From the NCBI GenBank assembly GCA_934045075.1, contig OW203726.1, positions 4,907,535 through 4,971,534 on the forward strand: DNA of 64,000 nucleotides, in the 5' to 3' direction. Numbering within the stretch: position 1 is the first letter of the stretch; each line of letters starts with the position of its first letter. Source of the stretch: Yponomeuta sedellus. Taxonomy: Eukaryota; Arthropoda; Insecta; Lepidoptera; Yponomeutidae. A program made the position numbers and the translations under genes. Under the pieces are notes generated by a model, which worked only from the letters and a program-made list of their open reading frames with translations, had not been told where the DNA came from and made no database searches. Below are positions 30,923 through 40,851 of the stretch, piece by piece.

Positions 30923-30933
30923 ACATAAACGGT

Positions 30934-31668
30934 GATAGTGCGTAGTGTAATTTATTTCTTTCCAATATGTGATAAAATTTATAACCATAGAGGTGGTGAA
31001 ATCCAAGAGAAAATCATGATCAACAGATCAAATGATCTTTACCGACCGTATATGAGACCATGCTGAGGTACCCTTTTTCTAACAAAGAAAAAAACAATGA
31101 AACCTGGTAACGTGGCAAGGAATAATCGCTAAAGAAACTAAAAACCACCTCCTTTTTTTAATCGTTTGAAGAATTTAAGCTAAATTCTACTAAGCTACAT
31201 TTTCTTAAATGTCACTTAAGGCATTACAATATTAAAGTAATAAATTTAGTTTGTAGAATTTTAGTTCAAACCTACCAGTAGGTACTTATCCACATTTAAC
31301 AAACTGTTGCGATTCGACCTAACGATCTCGATCACGTGGAGAATTACTGCTTAAGATAGGTTCTTAAATACCCTTTCCCTGTGTAAACAACGTGCCAACT
31401 TAACGCCTAAATCATCGGCTTGAATAGGCGGTATTGCACTATTAATTGACCGCTAACGATCCCACACCAACCTTAGCCCACAGTGAAGGACCAGGCTCAA
31501 CAAGTGCCTGTGGTGAGCCGCCCGTTTCAGCCTGTCATCGGTGTCGTGTGTCTGTGACAAATTGTACCTCACCCCTACAGCTAACCCTTAGACGAAATGT
31601 TACTACGCGTTCCAAGAGAGTTATTTTCTTCTTCAAGTTTCTGTTATCACTCCGCTGAATCTATTATT
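30934..31668. other. no recognisable gene
   Basis: The open frame at 31446-31658 shows no domain. Confidence 0.35.
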
Positions 31669-31830
31669 CGATATCAACACTTGTATGACCCCACTGTTGG
31701 GGCAAGGGTATCTTCCTGCATCGCAGGAAGGTTAGGCCATACTCCACGGGGGAAAAGTCCGGTTTGGTGGAGGATTGTAAAACAGCGGTGGGCCTTACGG
31801 TCAGACTTCTGACCGTAAGGCCTATTATTG
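31669..31830 (-). mobile_element. SINE A, truncated, ends in a local inversion
   Basis: ATATCAACACTTGTATGACC, CTTCCTGCATCGCAGGAAGG, GTCCGGTTTGGTGGAGGATT; at 31795-31822 GGCCTTACGGTCAGA is followed by TCTGACCGTAAGGCC, a perfect 15-bp fold-back at the truncation point. Confidence 0.85.
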
Positions 31831-32410
31831 ATTATTATTATTATCTGTTATTGTTTTGTCTCAATGACTCACTTATTTATTTATTTTCAAAGTGTTTGCC
31901 TTAGCTTCACAGCCATGAGTCCTAAAATCAATGTTAACATGATTGCGAGATTGCTTTGACACTTTCGGCAGAATCGATCTGTAAAAAATGTATGATTCTT
32001 ACATTGGTCACGCTAGTATTAATGCTTGGAGCTTCTTAGGAGTAGAAATTTACAATTTTGAAGTTACTAGTGCTTAATTTATGTACTTGTTCATATTTGC
32101 GGCGGTATTAATATCTAGGGGATGAATAAGGTTAGGATACCGCGTAAAAGGGTGGATAGGTTCGAGCGCCCTTCGATAAATTATAACCTTCGCTATTATG
32201 ATTTTCTAAGTAGGTCGTTTCCATGAGTGGTTGTTATTGCTTGGGATATTTTATGATAAGGTCTGGCACGAGTCAGACATCGCTGCTAAATATTATAGAA
32301 TTGGAGCATAGTACGGAATTCTCGTGCTTATGGACAACGCCACAAGTGAACCTTTGCGTTTTCTATGTAATACCGTCCGTAACTAGGGCTTATATTTAGA
32401 CTATTCGTTT
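31831..32410. other. no recognisable gene or repeat
   Basis: Begins with a TTA/ATT-rich simple tract (31828-31860). Nothing else was seen. Confidence 0.4.
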
Positions 32411-32421
32411 TCGAATATTCG

Positions 32422-32555
32422 GTAAGGTAAAACGTAATTACCTTATTTCCCGACATTTCGGCAGCGTTGCAGTTGCCGTGGTCGCGGGTAGACTGAAGTG
32501 GCGAATACAGTTATTATATAACAATGTATGAGCATCGCGAATCACTGAAATACTA
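32422..32555 (+). mobile_element. retroposon D variant
   Basis: Flanked by the 11-bp duplication TCGAATATTCG (32411-32421 and 32556-32566). Contains GTAAAACGTAATTACCTTAT and CCCGACATTTCGGCAGCGTT, plus a middle section GCAGTTGCCGTGGTCGCGGG absent from the other copies, and the common end GAGCATCGCGAATCA...GAAATACTA. Confidence 0.8.
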
Positions 32556-32897
32556 TCGAATATTCGATTTCAGTACTATTTAAAATATTCGAACAACTGG
32601 GCGTCTATCACAAGCGCTTTCTGTAACTGAGAATAGAACATTCTGCATCACAAGAACTTGTAAAAGTATCTACTGTTGGGCAGTACGGCCTGTGCAATCG
32701 CATCCACTGATATGTAAACACGTTAGAACCTTATCACATTAGCCTCTTCTACCCTGATTCATGAGAAATTAGCTATTTTTACTTTGACAGGGTACTGAAG
32801 TGCATACATGTTGGTGCACGTTACTGTACGTAAGACAAAGAATAGATCGCATCGTAGAAGTATCTACAATATTCTCTGTTTATATTTTTTATTATTT

Positions 32898-33851
32898 ATT
32901 TCACCAACGATCCCCTAACATCCACCTAACTAGGGAACTTCTAGCTTAAGTGATTCCCTAAACCATTCCGCAACTTAAATTCGTTTTCACCGTACAAAGA
33001 ATCGCCTAACTAGGAGTTACTAAGGTGATGTTTTGTCTATGGTCTAGTGTTGTCTTTTACTGTCAACTTACCGGTAAATTCTTTTTACGTGTTTAGAGTC
33101 ATTTTAATGGACAATTGACTACATTGTAAGCTTTATTACATTATCATTTTTGAAGTGGATGGCTGTCTGATGATATCTCATTGCGATATCATTAAAAAAA
33201 GAACTGCCAAAAAGTCAAAACAATTTGTTTTGCTTTGCTTTCTAAAATCTCGGTCGGTTGTAGGAGGAAGGTCCTTTTTTGTAGCTAAGAAGGTACACTC
33301 GTTAGCAGATAAACCTTTAGGTAACTTACCTATATTTTATCGTCCGTAATGTAAGTTAGTAGGTTATAGAGGGTGCATGCACGTAATGTCACAGAAAACA
33401 TGGTACCTAATGTGTACAAAGTACAAAACTGAAACGGTGCAGTACTTGTTATCTTTAAATTCGAAGCGAACTTCAATTTTGTTAAGTAAGAAAAGAACAG
33501 TCTGTTTGGATAACCTATAACGCTTAACAAAATCCACGTCGTCGTACTTTGCAAAGGAATCGGGCTTTTCTCGATAAATGCGAGGCCACCTAAGAAGCCT
33601 TGGGTTCGACAAGAAGTCCAGGTCTTCAAGACCTTCAAAGTCACTAATAAAATCTAACAAATTGTCCATTTTAGACGGCAAAGAAACTGTCACCTAAGGC
33701 TAGGGGCTCAATAATCGGCCTCCTAAATTTAAGGGTTCCCCTAGCGGCGTAAGTGACGCTTTACCGTTGGTAAAAGCGAAACAACCGTAAGGTAGCCCTT
33801 AAAAAGGGGTAGGTGTCCCTTAAAAGATAGGGATTGTTGGTGAAATCGGGC
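32898..33851 (-). mobile_element. decayed PIF/Harbinger-type DNA transposon
   Basis: The ends are inverse of each other: ATTTCACCAACGATCCCC at 32898 and, antisense, the end GGGATTGTTGGTGAAAT at 33830-33846. On the right the inverted end may extend to GCCC followed by TAA. Inside is the start of a Harbinger-like transposase. The left end lacks the outer bases seen on the right. Confidence 0.65.
33364..33693 (-). pseudogene. PIF/Harbinger-like transposase, N-terminal remnant
   Basis: 109-residue frame whose middle, DDVDFVKRYRLSKQTVLFLL followed by NKIEVRFEF, matches the conserved N-terminal region of HARBI1/Harbinger DDE transposases. These enzymes cut and paste DNA transposons and normally run to about 350-450 residues. 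The frame ends before any catalytic DDE residue; an overlapping frame (33330-33644) continues one reading frame away, suggesting a frameshift. Non-functional. Confidence 0.7.
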
Positions 33852-33874
33852 ATTAGTCTCCTATTTCCTTCATA

Positions 33875-33975
33875 AGGTTGTCTGAAAGAAATTGCTTTTA
33901 GCAATTGTACTCTGTATCTTTACATGCATTATAATATGTATTCTGTTATACAATAAAGAATATTCTTATCTTAGC
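33875..33975 (+). repeat. LINE-type tail K
   Basis: AAATTGCTTTTAGCAATTGT, ATGCATTATAATATGTATTC and ACAATAAAGAATATTCTTAT match the K family, in sense orientation. It follows the Harbinger remnant. Confidence 0.55.
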
Positions 33976-34880
33976 TACTTTTGTGTCTCTGCTAGTTGAA
34001 GGCCTCTCCTCCCGCTATCCGTCTCTCCCTGTCTCCAGCCACCTCGCACAATCCCGGCAAGAATGCATATAGGTCGCTGTTTAGTCTACTCTATCACTTA
34101 AATTACATCTGTCCCTGACTCGCTGACGTGTTAATTGACATTACGACACTCGTCTGAGGTCACGGGCGCGAGTATGGGAATGGCCATTGTCTTATGTTGT
34201 AATAGGTGGTATATGGACACGTGGGAACATTGTGATCTCTATCTCGTAAATATCTACTTAATGTGCATTTCGGCGGACGGTTATGAGGAAGGATGATGTA
34301 AGATCTTGTGTCTTGATAAATGTTTTAACTGAACAGGAAGAGACTACCAAAACATCACACATCAAACATTGCATTAGTTGTCTACAATTCCACAGATTAC
34401 AAGCAAGTCACCGGTCAAAATAAAGGTAGCGTTTTACAAACTTCAACTACGAACAATAGTGTTTGTAAACGTTACAAACATCAGGTGTATTTGCAACACA
34501 GCTGTTAATTTCTCTATTTGAATAATAAACAAAACGTAACTCTTGAAACTGGCAAATCGCAAACGTAAATAGCCAAGTAATTTATAACTTTTATGTTCGC
34601 CAACACAGAACAATGAATTTCTACGAGCAATACTTGCGTTGTTACTTTCTCTAATATTAAATTCACGTTTTTTTCGTTGAGCTACACTCTCGCTGTTAGA
34701 TCGGCGAAAATGTAAACAGAGCAAACCCTGGTCAAGTGCGAGTATTCCTTGGGCTATGACGGTTCTCACCAAACAACTTTTCACTGGAAAACTTTGTATC
34801 TAACCATTCATTATTTTTTTTTATTTAGGGCTGATTTTTCAATCCTCGCTTAAATCTTATCCGTCTCATAAAATATTACA
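33976..34880. other. no recognisable gene
   Basis: The 113-codon frame at 34443-34784 (minus) shows no domain or signal I recognise. Confidence 0.4.
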
Positions 34881-35184
34881 TGACATCAACCCTTGTCTGT
34901 TCCCATTGCTGGGGCACAGGCATCTTCCTGCATCGCAGGACAGTTAGGCCGTACTCCACACGGGGGCCAAGTCCGGGTTGGTGGAGGATTGTAAGACAGG
35001 GGCGAGCCTTACTTATCAAGCTGAAGCAGAAGTTATCAAGCCGCCCATAAGGCCTCTGATATGGCTTAATGACTGCCTTGCGAAACACGGACGCGCTCGG
35101 AAAAAAATCCACTAGCGGTAGTCACGGGGCGGTCACCCATACTGTACCTGTCCACGCCTCTTGTTACTCGACTAGGCCACGAGC
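34881..35184 (-). mobile_element. SINE A, near full length with a body deletion
   Basis: Tail CATCAACCCTTGTCTGTTCC, body GGTTGGTGGAGGATTGTAAG, duplicated AAGTTATCAAG/TTATCAAGCTGAAG, then the 5S-like head antisense (GGCGGTCACCCATACTGTAC) ending GACTAGGCCACGAGCG. The CATTATATGACAGCCGG block is missing. Confidence 0.85.
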
Positions 35185-35545
35185 GAAGTATTACATAATA
35201 ATAATATAAACATGTCACACTGAAATAACAAAAGAAAAGCAAGTTCAACACATTTTTTAAATATGCGACGAATAATTATATGCAAGGATTGAAAAATCAG
35301 TCCTTAGAGATCTATGGTAAACCAACAGCTGTTACGACAACATAGAAACATTTTTTTTATATCAATTTAGTTTTGATAGTTCTAACAGTTACTGAAGAAT
35401 AGGCCTTGACAGACCGACGGACGGACAGACAGAATGTATGTGGAGTTTCTTCGTTAGTTTCTTGTCCACATAATCTATTAAATGTGAAACTAACAACTTT
35501 GTCGGTAAATATTTAGTTTTTACAATGAAAAAAAAAAAACCGCCA
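35185..35545. other. no recognisable gene or repeat
   Basis: AT-rich. A GACCGACGGACGGACAGACAG simple run is at about 35412-35432. Confidence 0.4.
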
Positions 35546-35908
35546 TAGTCTGATTAGAGAACGTTGTGGACTGAAAGAGGATGTAGTGCCTAGAATTGAG
35601 AAAGGAATGTTGCGTTGGTTTGGACATGTAGAGAGGATGAAGGAAGAAAGATTGACGAAACAAATATGTATTGCGAATGTTAGTGGCAGGGCTGGTAATG
35701 GACGTCCCAGACGGACATACATCAACCAAATAGGGGATTTATTAGCAAAGGGAAAGATAAAAGTACCCGGAACCGGCGTGCGTGCATGCAACGACTTATT
35801 AACGTTGATGAAGCGAAGGTGATCTGTCAGGATCGTGGTAAGTGGCAGTCCCTGGTCTCTGCCTACCCCTCTGGGATACAGGCGTGAGGTTATGTATGTA
35901 TGTAAAAA
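35546..35908 (+). pseudogene. non-LTR retrotransposon L, C-terminal coding end
   Basis: Frame with LIRERCGLKEDVV, MLRWFGHVERMKEERLTKQI and GRPRRTYINQIGDLLAKGK, the conserved tail of this reverse-transcriptase family. A frameshift near 35785-35800 moves the final segment (NVDEAKVICQDRGKWQSLVS) into another frame, ending at a TGA at about 35884-35886. (TATG)n follows. A 5'-truncated dead copy; same strand sense as a full element would have. Confidence 0.85.
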
Positions 35909-36168
35909 AAAAAATTGACTTGAATTCACAGGCGGACTGACAACAAAGTGATCGCTTAAGGGTTCCTTTTCTCCTTTTGAAGTACGGATCTCTAAAAACA
36001 TGGGTTCAACGTATTTTAAGTCTAGTTACTTACATGAAAGGTACATTATACAAAAACAGCGTCTGCTTTCAGACAAAAGGAAAATATACAAATTGATTTT
36101 GGAGAACAATTGGCCGATAAGTATCTAACAAAGGCTTGTTGTTTTATTTATTTACGAAGGTCTGTTTT

Positions 36169-36243
36169 ATGAAAGAAAACTTTAGGGATGAATAGTATTA
36201 TTTGCTACAAATAATACTATTCATCCATAAAGTTTTCTTTCAT
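36169..36243. repeat. 36-bp-stem hairpin
   Basis: 36169-36204 (ATGAAAGAAAACTTTAGGGA...) pairs with 36208-36243 with one mismatch and a 3-nt loop (CTA). No coding potential. It could be a tiny MITE or, if transcribed, a long precursor hairpin. Confidence 0.9.
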
Positions 36244-36397
36244 CAACAGTATAATATCTTAACATTTTTGTTTTAAGACATTTATAAAAGACGGTTCTTT
36301 ACTTGGAATAAACACCTATGTTTAATTTTTAATACTTTAATTAAGCAACAGTTTCTTTCTAATATTGAAAAACCAATTATATATAGATATATATTAA

Positions 36398-36731
36398 TCA
36401 TTTGTATGTCCCCACAGCTGGCGTACGATTCTCTTCCTGCATCGAAGGAAGGTTAGGCCATACTCCACCACGGGGGCCAAGTCCGGCTTGGTGGAGGATT
36501 GTGAGACAGTGGCGGGCCTTACTGTCAGAAGTTATCAAGCCGCCCTTAAGGCCTCTGACACGGCTTAACTACTCCCATTACACGCTGACCGGCACCAACT
36601 GCTTGCACGAAGCACGGAAGCTCTCGGAAAGAATGCCACTAGTGGTAGTCACGAGATGGTCACCCATCCAACACCTAACCGCGAACCCTAGTGATTGATT
36701 GCAATCACTCGGTTCCACTAGGCCACGAGCG
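36398..36731 (-). mobile_element. SINE A, full-length class
   Basis: Tail TTTGTATGTCCCCACAGCTG, body CTTGGTGGAGGATTGTGAGA, GACCGGCACCAACTGCTTGC and the antisense 5S-like head GATGGTCACCCATCCAACAC ending CACTAGGCCACGAGCG. Confidence 0.9.
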
Positions 36732-36904
36732 ATTCATTAGTGATAAATATAGGGCTACATTTTTCACTTTTTTTATAACAGACAGTCACAAAGAGGAATA
36801 AATAAAATAATCAGTAAAACAATCTCAGCTTTTTTATTGCTCATAAATTTGTAACATAATTGACACATATTCTATAAATCCGCTGTGTTGAAGTTGACTT
36901 TTTA

Positions 36905-37245
36905 TCTTCCTCGAGGAGGATCCTCTCCACTGTGGTGAAGTTGAAGTTTTGTGTTCAACGAGCAGGTTCCTCTCCACTGCGATGAGGTTGAAGTTTTATG
37001 TTTACTGAGCAGGTTCCTCTCCACTGCAGTGAGGTTGAAGTTTTATGTTCAACAAGCAGGTTCCTCTCCACTGCGTCGAAGTTGAAGTTTTATGTTCAAC
37101 GAGCAGGTTCCTCTTCACTGCGGTGAAGTTGAAGTTTTATGTTCAACGCGCAGGTTCCTCTTCACTGCAGTGAAGTTGAAGTTTTATGTTCAATGAGCAG
37201 GTTCCTCTCTACTGCAACAAAGTTGAAGTTTTATGTTCAACAACA
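36905..37245. repeat. 47-bp minisatellite
   Basis: About seven units, each with GAAGTTTTATGTTCAACGAG and CAGGTTCCTCTCCACTGCG. GCAGG occurs at 36962, 37009, 37056, 37103, 37150 and 37197, an exact 47-bp step. A period not divisible by three argues against a protein repeat. Confidence 0.9.
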
Positions 37246-37800
37246 ACAATAACTTTGATTCCCGCAGTGTCACTCCCATCGTGGAGCGGATCTAAAGACA
37301 CCTCTCTAGCCAAAATCCATCAAACCGTTTAGGCTACACACAGAGTGTGCTAAAGAAACATACACACCAGCAAGAACACATTCGAAAAACATAACTTCTT
37401 TCTTATTCTTCTTCTTTGGTCCCTTTACTCCTCCGTGGAATCTGGAGCTGACACAAGGGCTTTTCATTTGTCTCTGTTCATGGCTAGGGATGGTAGCTCC
37501 AGCCAAGTTACTCCCATTTCTTTCGTCGCAGAGAGTTCGGATCTCTTCCACGTCTGGGACGTAGAACTTCCTTCTATCTAATATAATTCCTTCTGGCGTC
37601 GTCTCGTAAAAAGGGAGATATTAGCAATAGCAGAAGCAGCTTGGTAACCTCTCCGCCTATATTAAAGTGGTAGTTATGTAAATCGAATGACACGAGAGCG
37701 CTGCTTCGTTATACCTGCTGCCCAGACATTATGATAATCCAAGCACCCGAGGGGTCTACTTATTTTTTGTTTTATTTTCTAGGAAGACTAACAGCTATTC
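37246..37800. other. no recognisable gene
   Basis: The minus frame at 37306-37551 shows no domain. Confidence 0.4.
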
Positions 37801-38075
37801 TCTTCTTCTTCTTCTTCAGGCTATATTATGTAATCCACTGCTGGACATAGCCCTCCCCTAATGAGCGCCATAGCGCCCTGTCTTCAGCTTGCCGCATCCA
37901 GCATCTGCCGGCAGTTTTTCGCAGATCGTCATCCCACCTGGTCGGAGGGCGTCCTACACTACGTTTGCCGAGTCGCGGTCTCCACTCAAGAACACGTTTA
38001 CTCCAACGGTTGTCGGTTTTTCGCGAGATATGGCCAGCCCACTGCCACTTCAGCTTGTTGATTCTCTATTACAAG
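37801..38075 (-). pseudogene. RTE-like LINE, C-terminal coding end and tail
   Basis: Minus-strand frame reads through KLKWQWAGHISRKTDNRWSK, RVLEWRPRLGKRSVGRPPTR, WDDDLRKTAGRCWMRQ and EDRALWRSLGEGYVQQW, then the (GAA)n tail. This is the conserved end of RTE-type endonuclease/reverse-transcriptase proteins. The 5' part is missing. It explains the 3' ends of all SINE E copies in the window. Confidence 0.85.
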
Positions 38076-38232
38076 GTTACAATACGCAGAGAAATGAGGA
38101 CACACTAAGCCAATTAAAAGTCTTCACAATAAGTTGTAAATTTGAATGAATGCAGACAGGTGATAACCACCATTTAGATAGAGACAACATTTTTACTAAA
38201 AAAAAATATATATAACGAAATCGGTTAAGATT

Positions 38233-38362
38233 TCAAAATCCTATTTAGAGGCTAAAAATTCCACCCATGCCGGGATTCGAACCCGCGACCTCTGGCTATC
38301 CGTGCCAGCGCTCTTCCATCTGAGTTAATGGGCGACTCACCGGCATCGGTGAACTTTCGAAC
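38233..38362 (-). mobile_element. SINE B, split by a MITE
   Basis: Antisense CCTATTTAGAGGCTAAAAAT, GCCGGGATTCGAACCCGCGA, CTCTTCCATCTGAGTTAATG and CACCGGCATCGGTGAA. The head upstream flank is interrupted at TTTCGAAC by the element at 38363-38809 and resumes at 38810 with TTTCGAACCTCTTTT. Confidence 0.85.
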
Positions 38363-38809
38363 TACACTTGGGTAACTCAAGAGCCAGGACACACAACTCC
38401 CTCGCCGACAAGTGTGTCCCATTCATATCCCAGAGATGTCAACTATATCTGGCTCCCTCACACATACTCTCAACTCAGTACGGTAGTCATCTGCTACTTT
38501 ATCCAGCTCACACACAATGCGCGAGAGCGAGATCAACATCGTCTGACATCGGTTACATTCGGCCGCATTTCTCGTCGTAACCAACGAGCGATGAGAGAAA
38601 GCTCACCAAAAAAACGTGTGATCTGGATTAAAGTGGGAATGGGTAGACTAGACTGACTCACCACTTGTGTCTCTTGTTTCCACACGCACTTAGTTGATTG
38701 GATGTCGTATGAGCTAGGACACAAGTGGTGAGCGAGATATGATAGAGATATAGTGTGTCTCGGTGAGCAAAGATATGTGTCCTCTAAGGACACACTTTGC
38801 CCAAGTCTA
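38363..38809. mobile_element. hAT-like MITE
   Basis: An 8-bp duplication TTTCGAAC (38355-38362 and 38810-38817) flanks a 447-bp element. Its ends read TACACTTGGGTAA and, antisense, TAGACTTGGGCAA. Eight-base duplications and short ends of this type suit the hAT superfamily. The interior has no transposase; it contains a subterminal inverted pair CTCACCACTTGTGTC / GGACACAAGTGGTGAG. Confidence 0.75.
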
Positions 38810-38875
38810 TTTCGAACCTCTTTTCGTTTAAGATTTGACGAAGATATGCGAAAACATAGTAAAAATAAAGTAATA

Positions 38876-38927
38876 TACGCGTCGAATTGATAACCTCCTC
38901 TTTTTTTGAAGTTTGTTAAAAAAGAGA
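38876..38927 (+). repeat. fragment of a dispersed CGTCGAATTG...repeat
   Basis: CGCGTCGAATTGATAACCTCC, TCTTTTTTTGAAGTTTG, TTAAAAA. A related piece is at 43942-43987 (GCGTCGAACTAAGAACTTC, CCGGTTAAAAA). This is a motif I associate with many lepidopteran sequences. Confidence 0.5.
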
Positions 38928-39204
38928 AACAAGGAAGTAGTAATTAATCAATATAGAATTCAGGTCATAGTCAACAGATATTACATTGATATTTCGGCTT
39001 CCACATAGGAAACAGGAGGTTCTTCCTGTAGTTAGTAGATGCGTTTGGGATGTCTAAAATTGTTTTCGGCCGCAAGAGTTTAGATGGTACCCAAATATGT
39101 ATAAACTTATGATCATAGAAGCCGTTAGAAATAATAGTAATATTAATATTCACCTCCATGGCTCTTCCTTTTATCCTCCTCTGTCTTTCGAGTAATTTTG
39201 CTCT

Positions 39205-39345
39205 TTTCATAAAACTAGATAGATAGAGAACACCTTACTGCACAACAAGAAAAAAATAATTAGAACCATGATTCTTAAATCTAAGTATTGTTACACAATT
39301 GGCGGTCTTATCGCTCAGAGCGATCTCTTGCAGAAAAACTTTGGA
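39205..39345 (-). repeat. LINE-type tail K
   Basis: TAGATAGATAGAGAACACC, TTGGCGGTCTTATCGCTCAG, AGCGATCTCTTGCAG; antisense of the tail family. Confidence 0.5.
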
Positions 39346-39362
39346 TGGAGTGGAATGCATGA

Positions 39363-39655
39363 AGTTTACATACATACATAACCTCACGCCAGTATCCCAG
39401 AGGCGTAGGCAGAGACCAGGGACTTGCCACGACCCTGACAGATCACCTTCACTTCCTCAACGTTCATAAATCGTTGCATGCACGCACGCCGGTTTCGGCT
39501 ACTTTTTGTTCTCTCCTTTGCTAATACATCCCCTATTTGGTCGATGTATGTCCGCCTGGAATGTCCCTTACCAGCCCTTCCACTCACATTCGCTATATAT
39601 ATTTGTTTCGTCAATCTTTCTTTCTTCATCCTCTCTACATGTCCAAACCAACATG
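39363..39655 (-). pseudogene. non-LTR retrotransposon L, C-terminal coding end
   Basis: Minus-strand frame MKKERLTKQIYIANVSGRAG, TYIDQIGDVLAKE, RRACMQRFMNVEEVKVICQG and the end SAYASGILA. Closely related to 35546-35908, 5'-truncated, with a small deletion near its end. Confidence 0.85.
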
Positions 39656-40091
39656 AATTTTACTTTTTTTGATACTGACCAGTTTTGTTATGAAATTCTG
39701 AAGAGAAGCTAAAATTTTTCAGACTGATTCCGCATTCACTTACTTGATTATTTGTCGGAAGAGTCTGACCAGGTTTCGCTCTGATTCGCAGAGCTTAATC
39801 ATGGTGAGTAGAGACGAAGCTCGCGTCGTCGGCTTCCGTTAGGTTTCTCCCCGTTGATTTATCACTTTAAAATGTGTACTGTTTTTTATTTCAGGTAAGT
39901 CATTGCCTTTGTCATCGTCTTACCTCGAGATGTCCTGACTTGTGAGTAATAATTGCTTACCTGAAACAAAATAATAGATATTTAAATTACAACACTGAAA
40001 TTCCGATATGTCATTAGAAAGCATACAGTCGTAAGAATAGCCAATATAGTTTGTTGAAAAGTTTTACTTCAGCCGGATGTCGCTGCCTGTA
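39656..40091. other. unassigned; carries the CTGGTC...TTCCGAC motif
   Basis: Antisense GTCGGAAGAGTCTGACCAGG at about 39756-39775, followed by TCTGATTCGCAGAGCTTA, matching 2463-2506 over about 45 bp. Confidence 0.45.
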
Positions 40092-40228
40092 CGTAATACA
40101 GAGAATATTGTTAAGAGGTTAGAAATTTCACTGATGCCGGTGAGTCGCCCATTAGCTCAGTTGGAAAGAGCGCCGGCACGGATAGCCAGAGGTCGCGTGT
40201 TCGAATCCCGGCATGGGTGGAATTTTAT
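40092..40228 (+). mobile_element. SINE B, tRNA-derived
   Basis: TACGTAATACAGAGAATATTG, GCCCATTAGCTCAGTTGG, GGCACGGATAGCCAGAGGTC, T-arm CGTGTTCGAATCCCGGC. Its left flank GGATGTCGCTGCCTG is also the left flank in the 311-bp array at 50421-51277. Confidence 0.85.
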
Positions 40229-40641
40229 TTCAATTTAATTTTCCGAATATGAAACAAATTGAATGTTCACGTAGATATTCTAATGCATCTTTGAAAATAT
40301 AATATTAACTTTGTTTAGGAAATATCCGTCCATTTTTATAACAATACATCCATCTCTTTTATTGGCACTACACGGATAATAATTTTAGATTGTATAAATG
40401 ATTCGTCATTTCAGCGTAGTAAGAGAGTAGAGGCTCTACATCTGGCTTCATTTGAAACTGTCTTTGCAAATGTTTTACCGAGAACCTAAAAAAGAGTTTT
40501 TATTGTGGCGACGTTCCTGCGAATACTACGGTATTTGGTAATGAATATAAGTATTTAAGGTATGAGTAGAGTAAAACTGTTTTTCGATATCACACCAGAT
40601 TGTATTCTATGTGATACAATATTTATCTTCTATGTGAATAC
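40229..40641. other. no recognisable gene or repeat
   Basis: Nothing supported was seen. Confidence 0.35.
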
Positions 40642-40851
40642 AGTCTGTTAGCTTTTAGAATATACCTCGGCTACTATCGGACGGAACCGATTATATTGCA
40701 ATAAGGTAAGGTTTATTTTGTATTGTTATTTTCAAAATAGTGAAGAAAATATTTATACAGAGCAGGAAGTAGTATTACACTCATGTGCTTTCGGCGAAAA
40801 CCGAAGCCTACTCTACTAGAGCCCGAGGTCTATTCTAAAAGCTAACAGACT
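40642..40851 (-). mobile_element. MITE with 29-bp TIRs, copy 2
   Basis: Same ends (AGTCTGTTAGCTTTTAGAAT / GCTAACAGACT) as 29143-29365 but the interior runs the other way: CAGGAAGTAGTATTACACTC and AAACCGAAGCCTACTCTA lie toward the right end. Confidence 0.85.

Noticed and set aside
34443..34784. 113-codon minus-strand frame as a host gene
   Set aside because: No domain, signal or neighbouring gene structure; length is plausible by chance in this window.
36905..37245. Protein repeat domain encoded by the minisatellite
   Set aside because: The 47-bp period shifts frame at each unit and stops occur in all frames.
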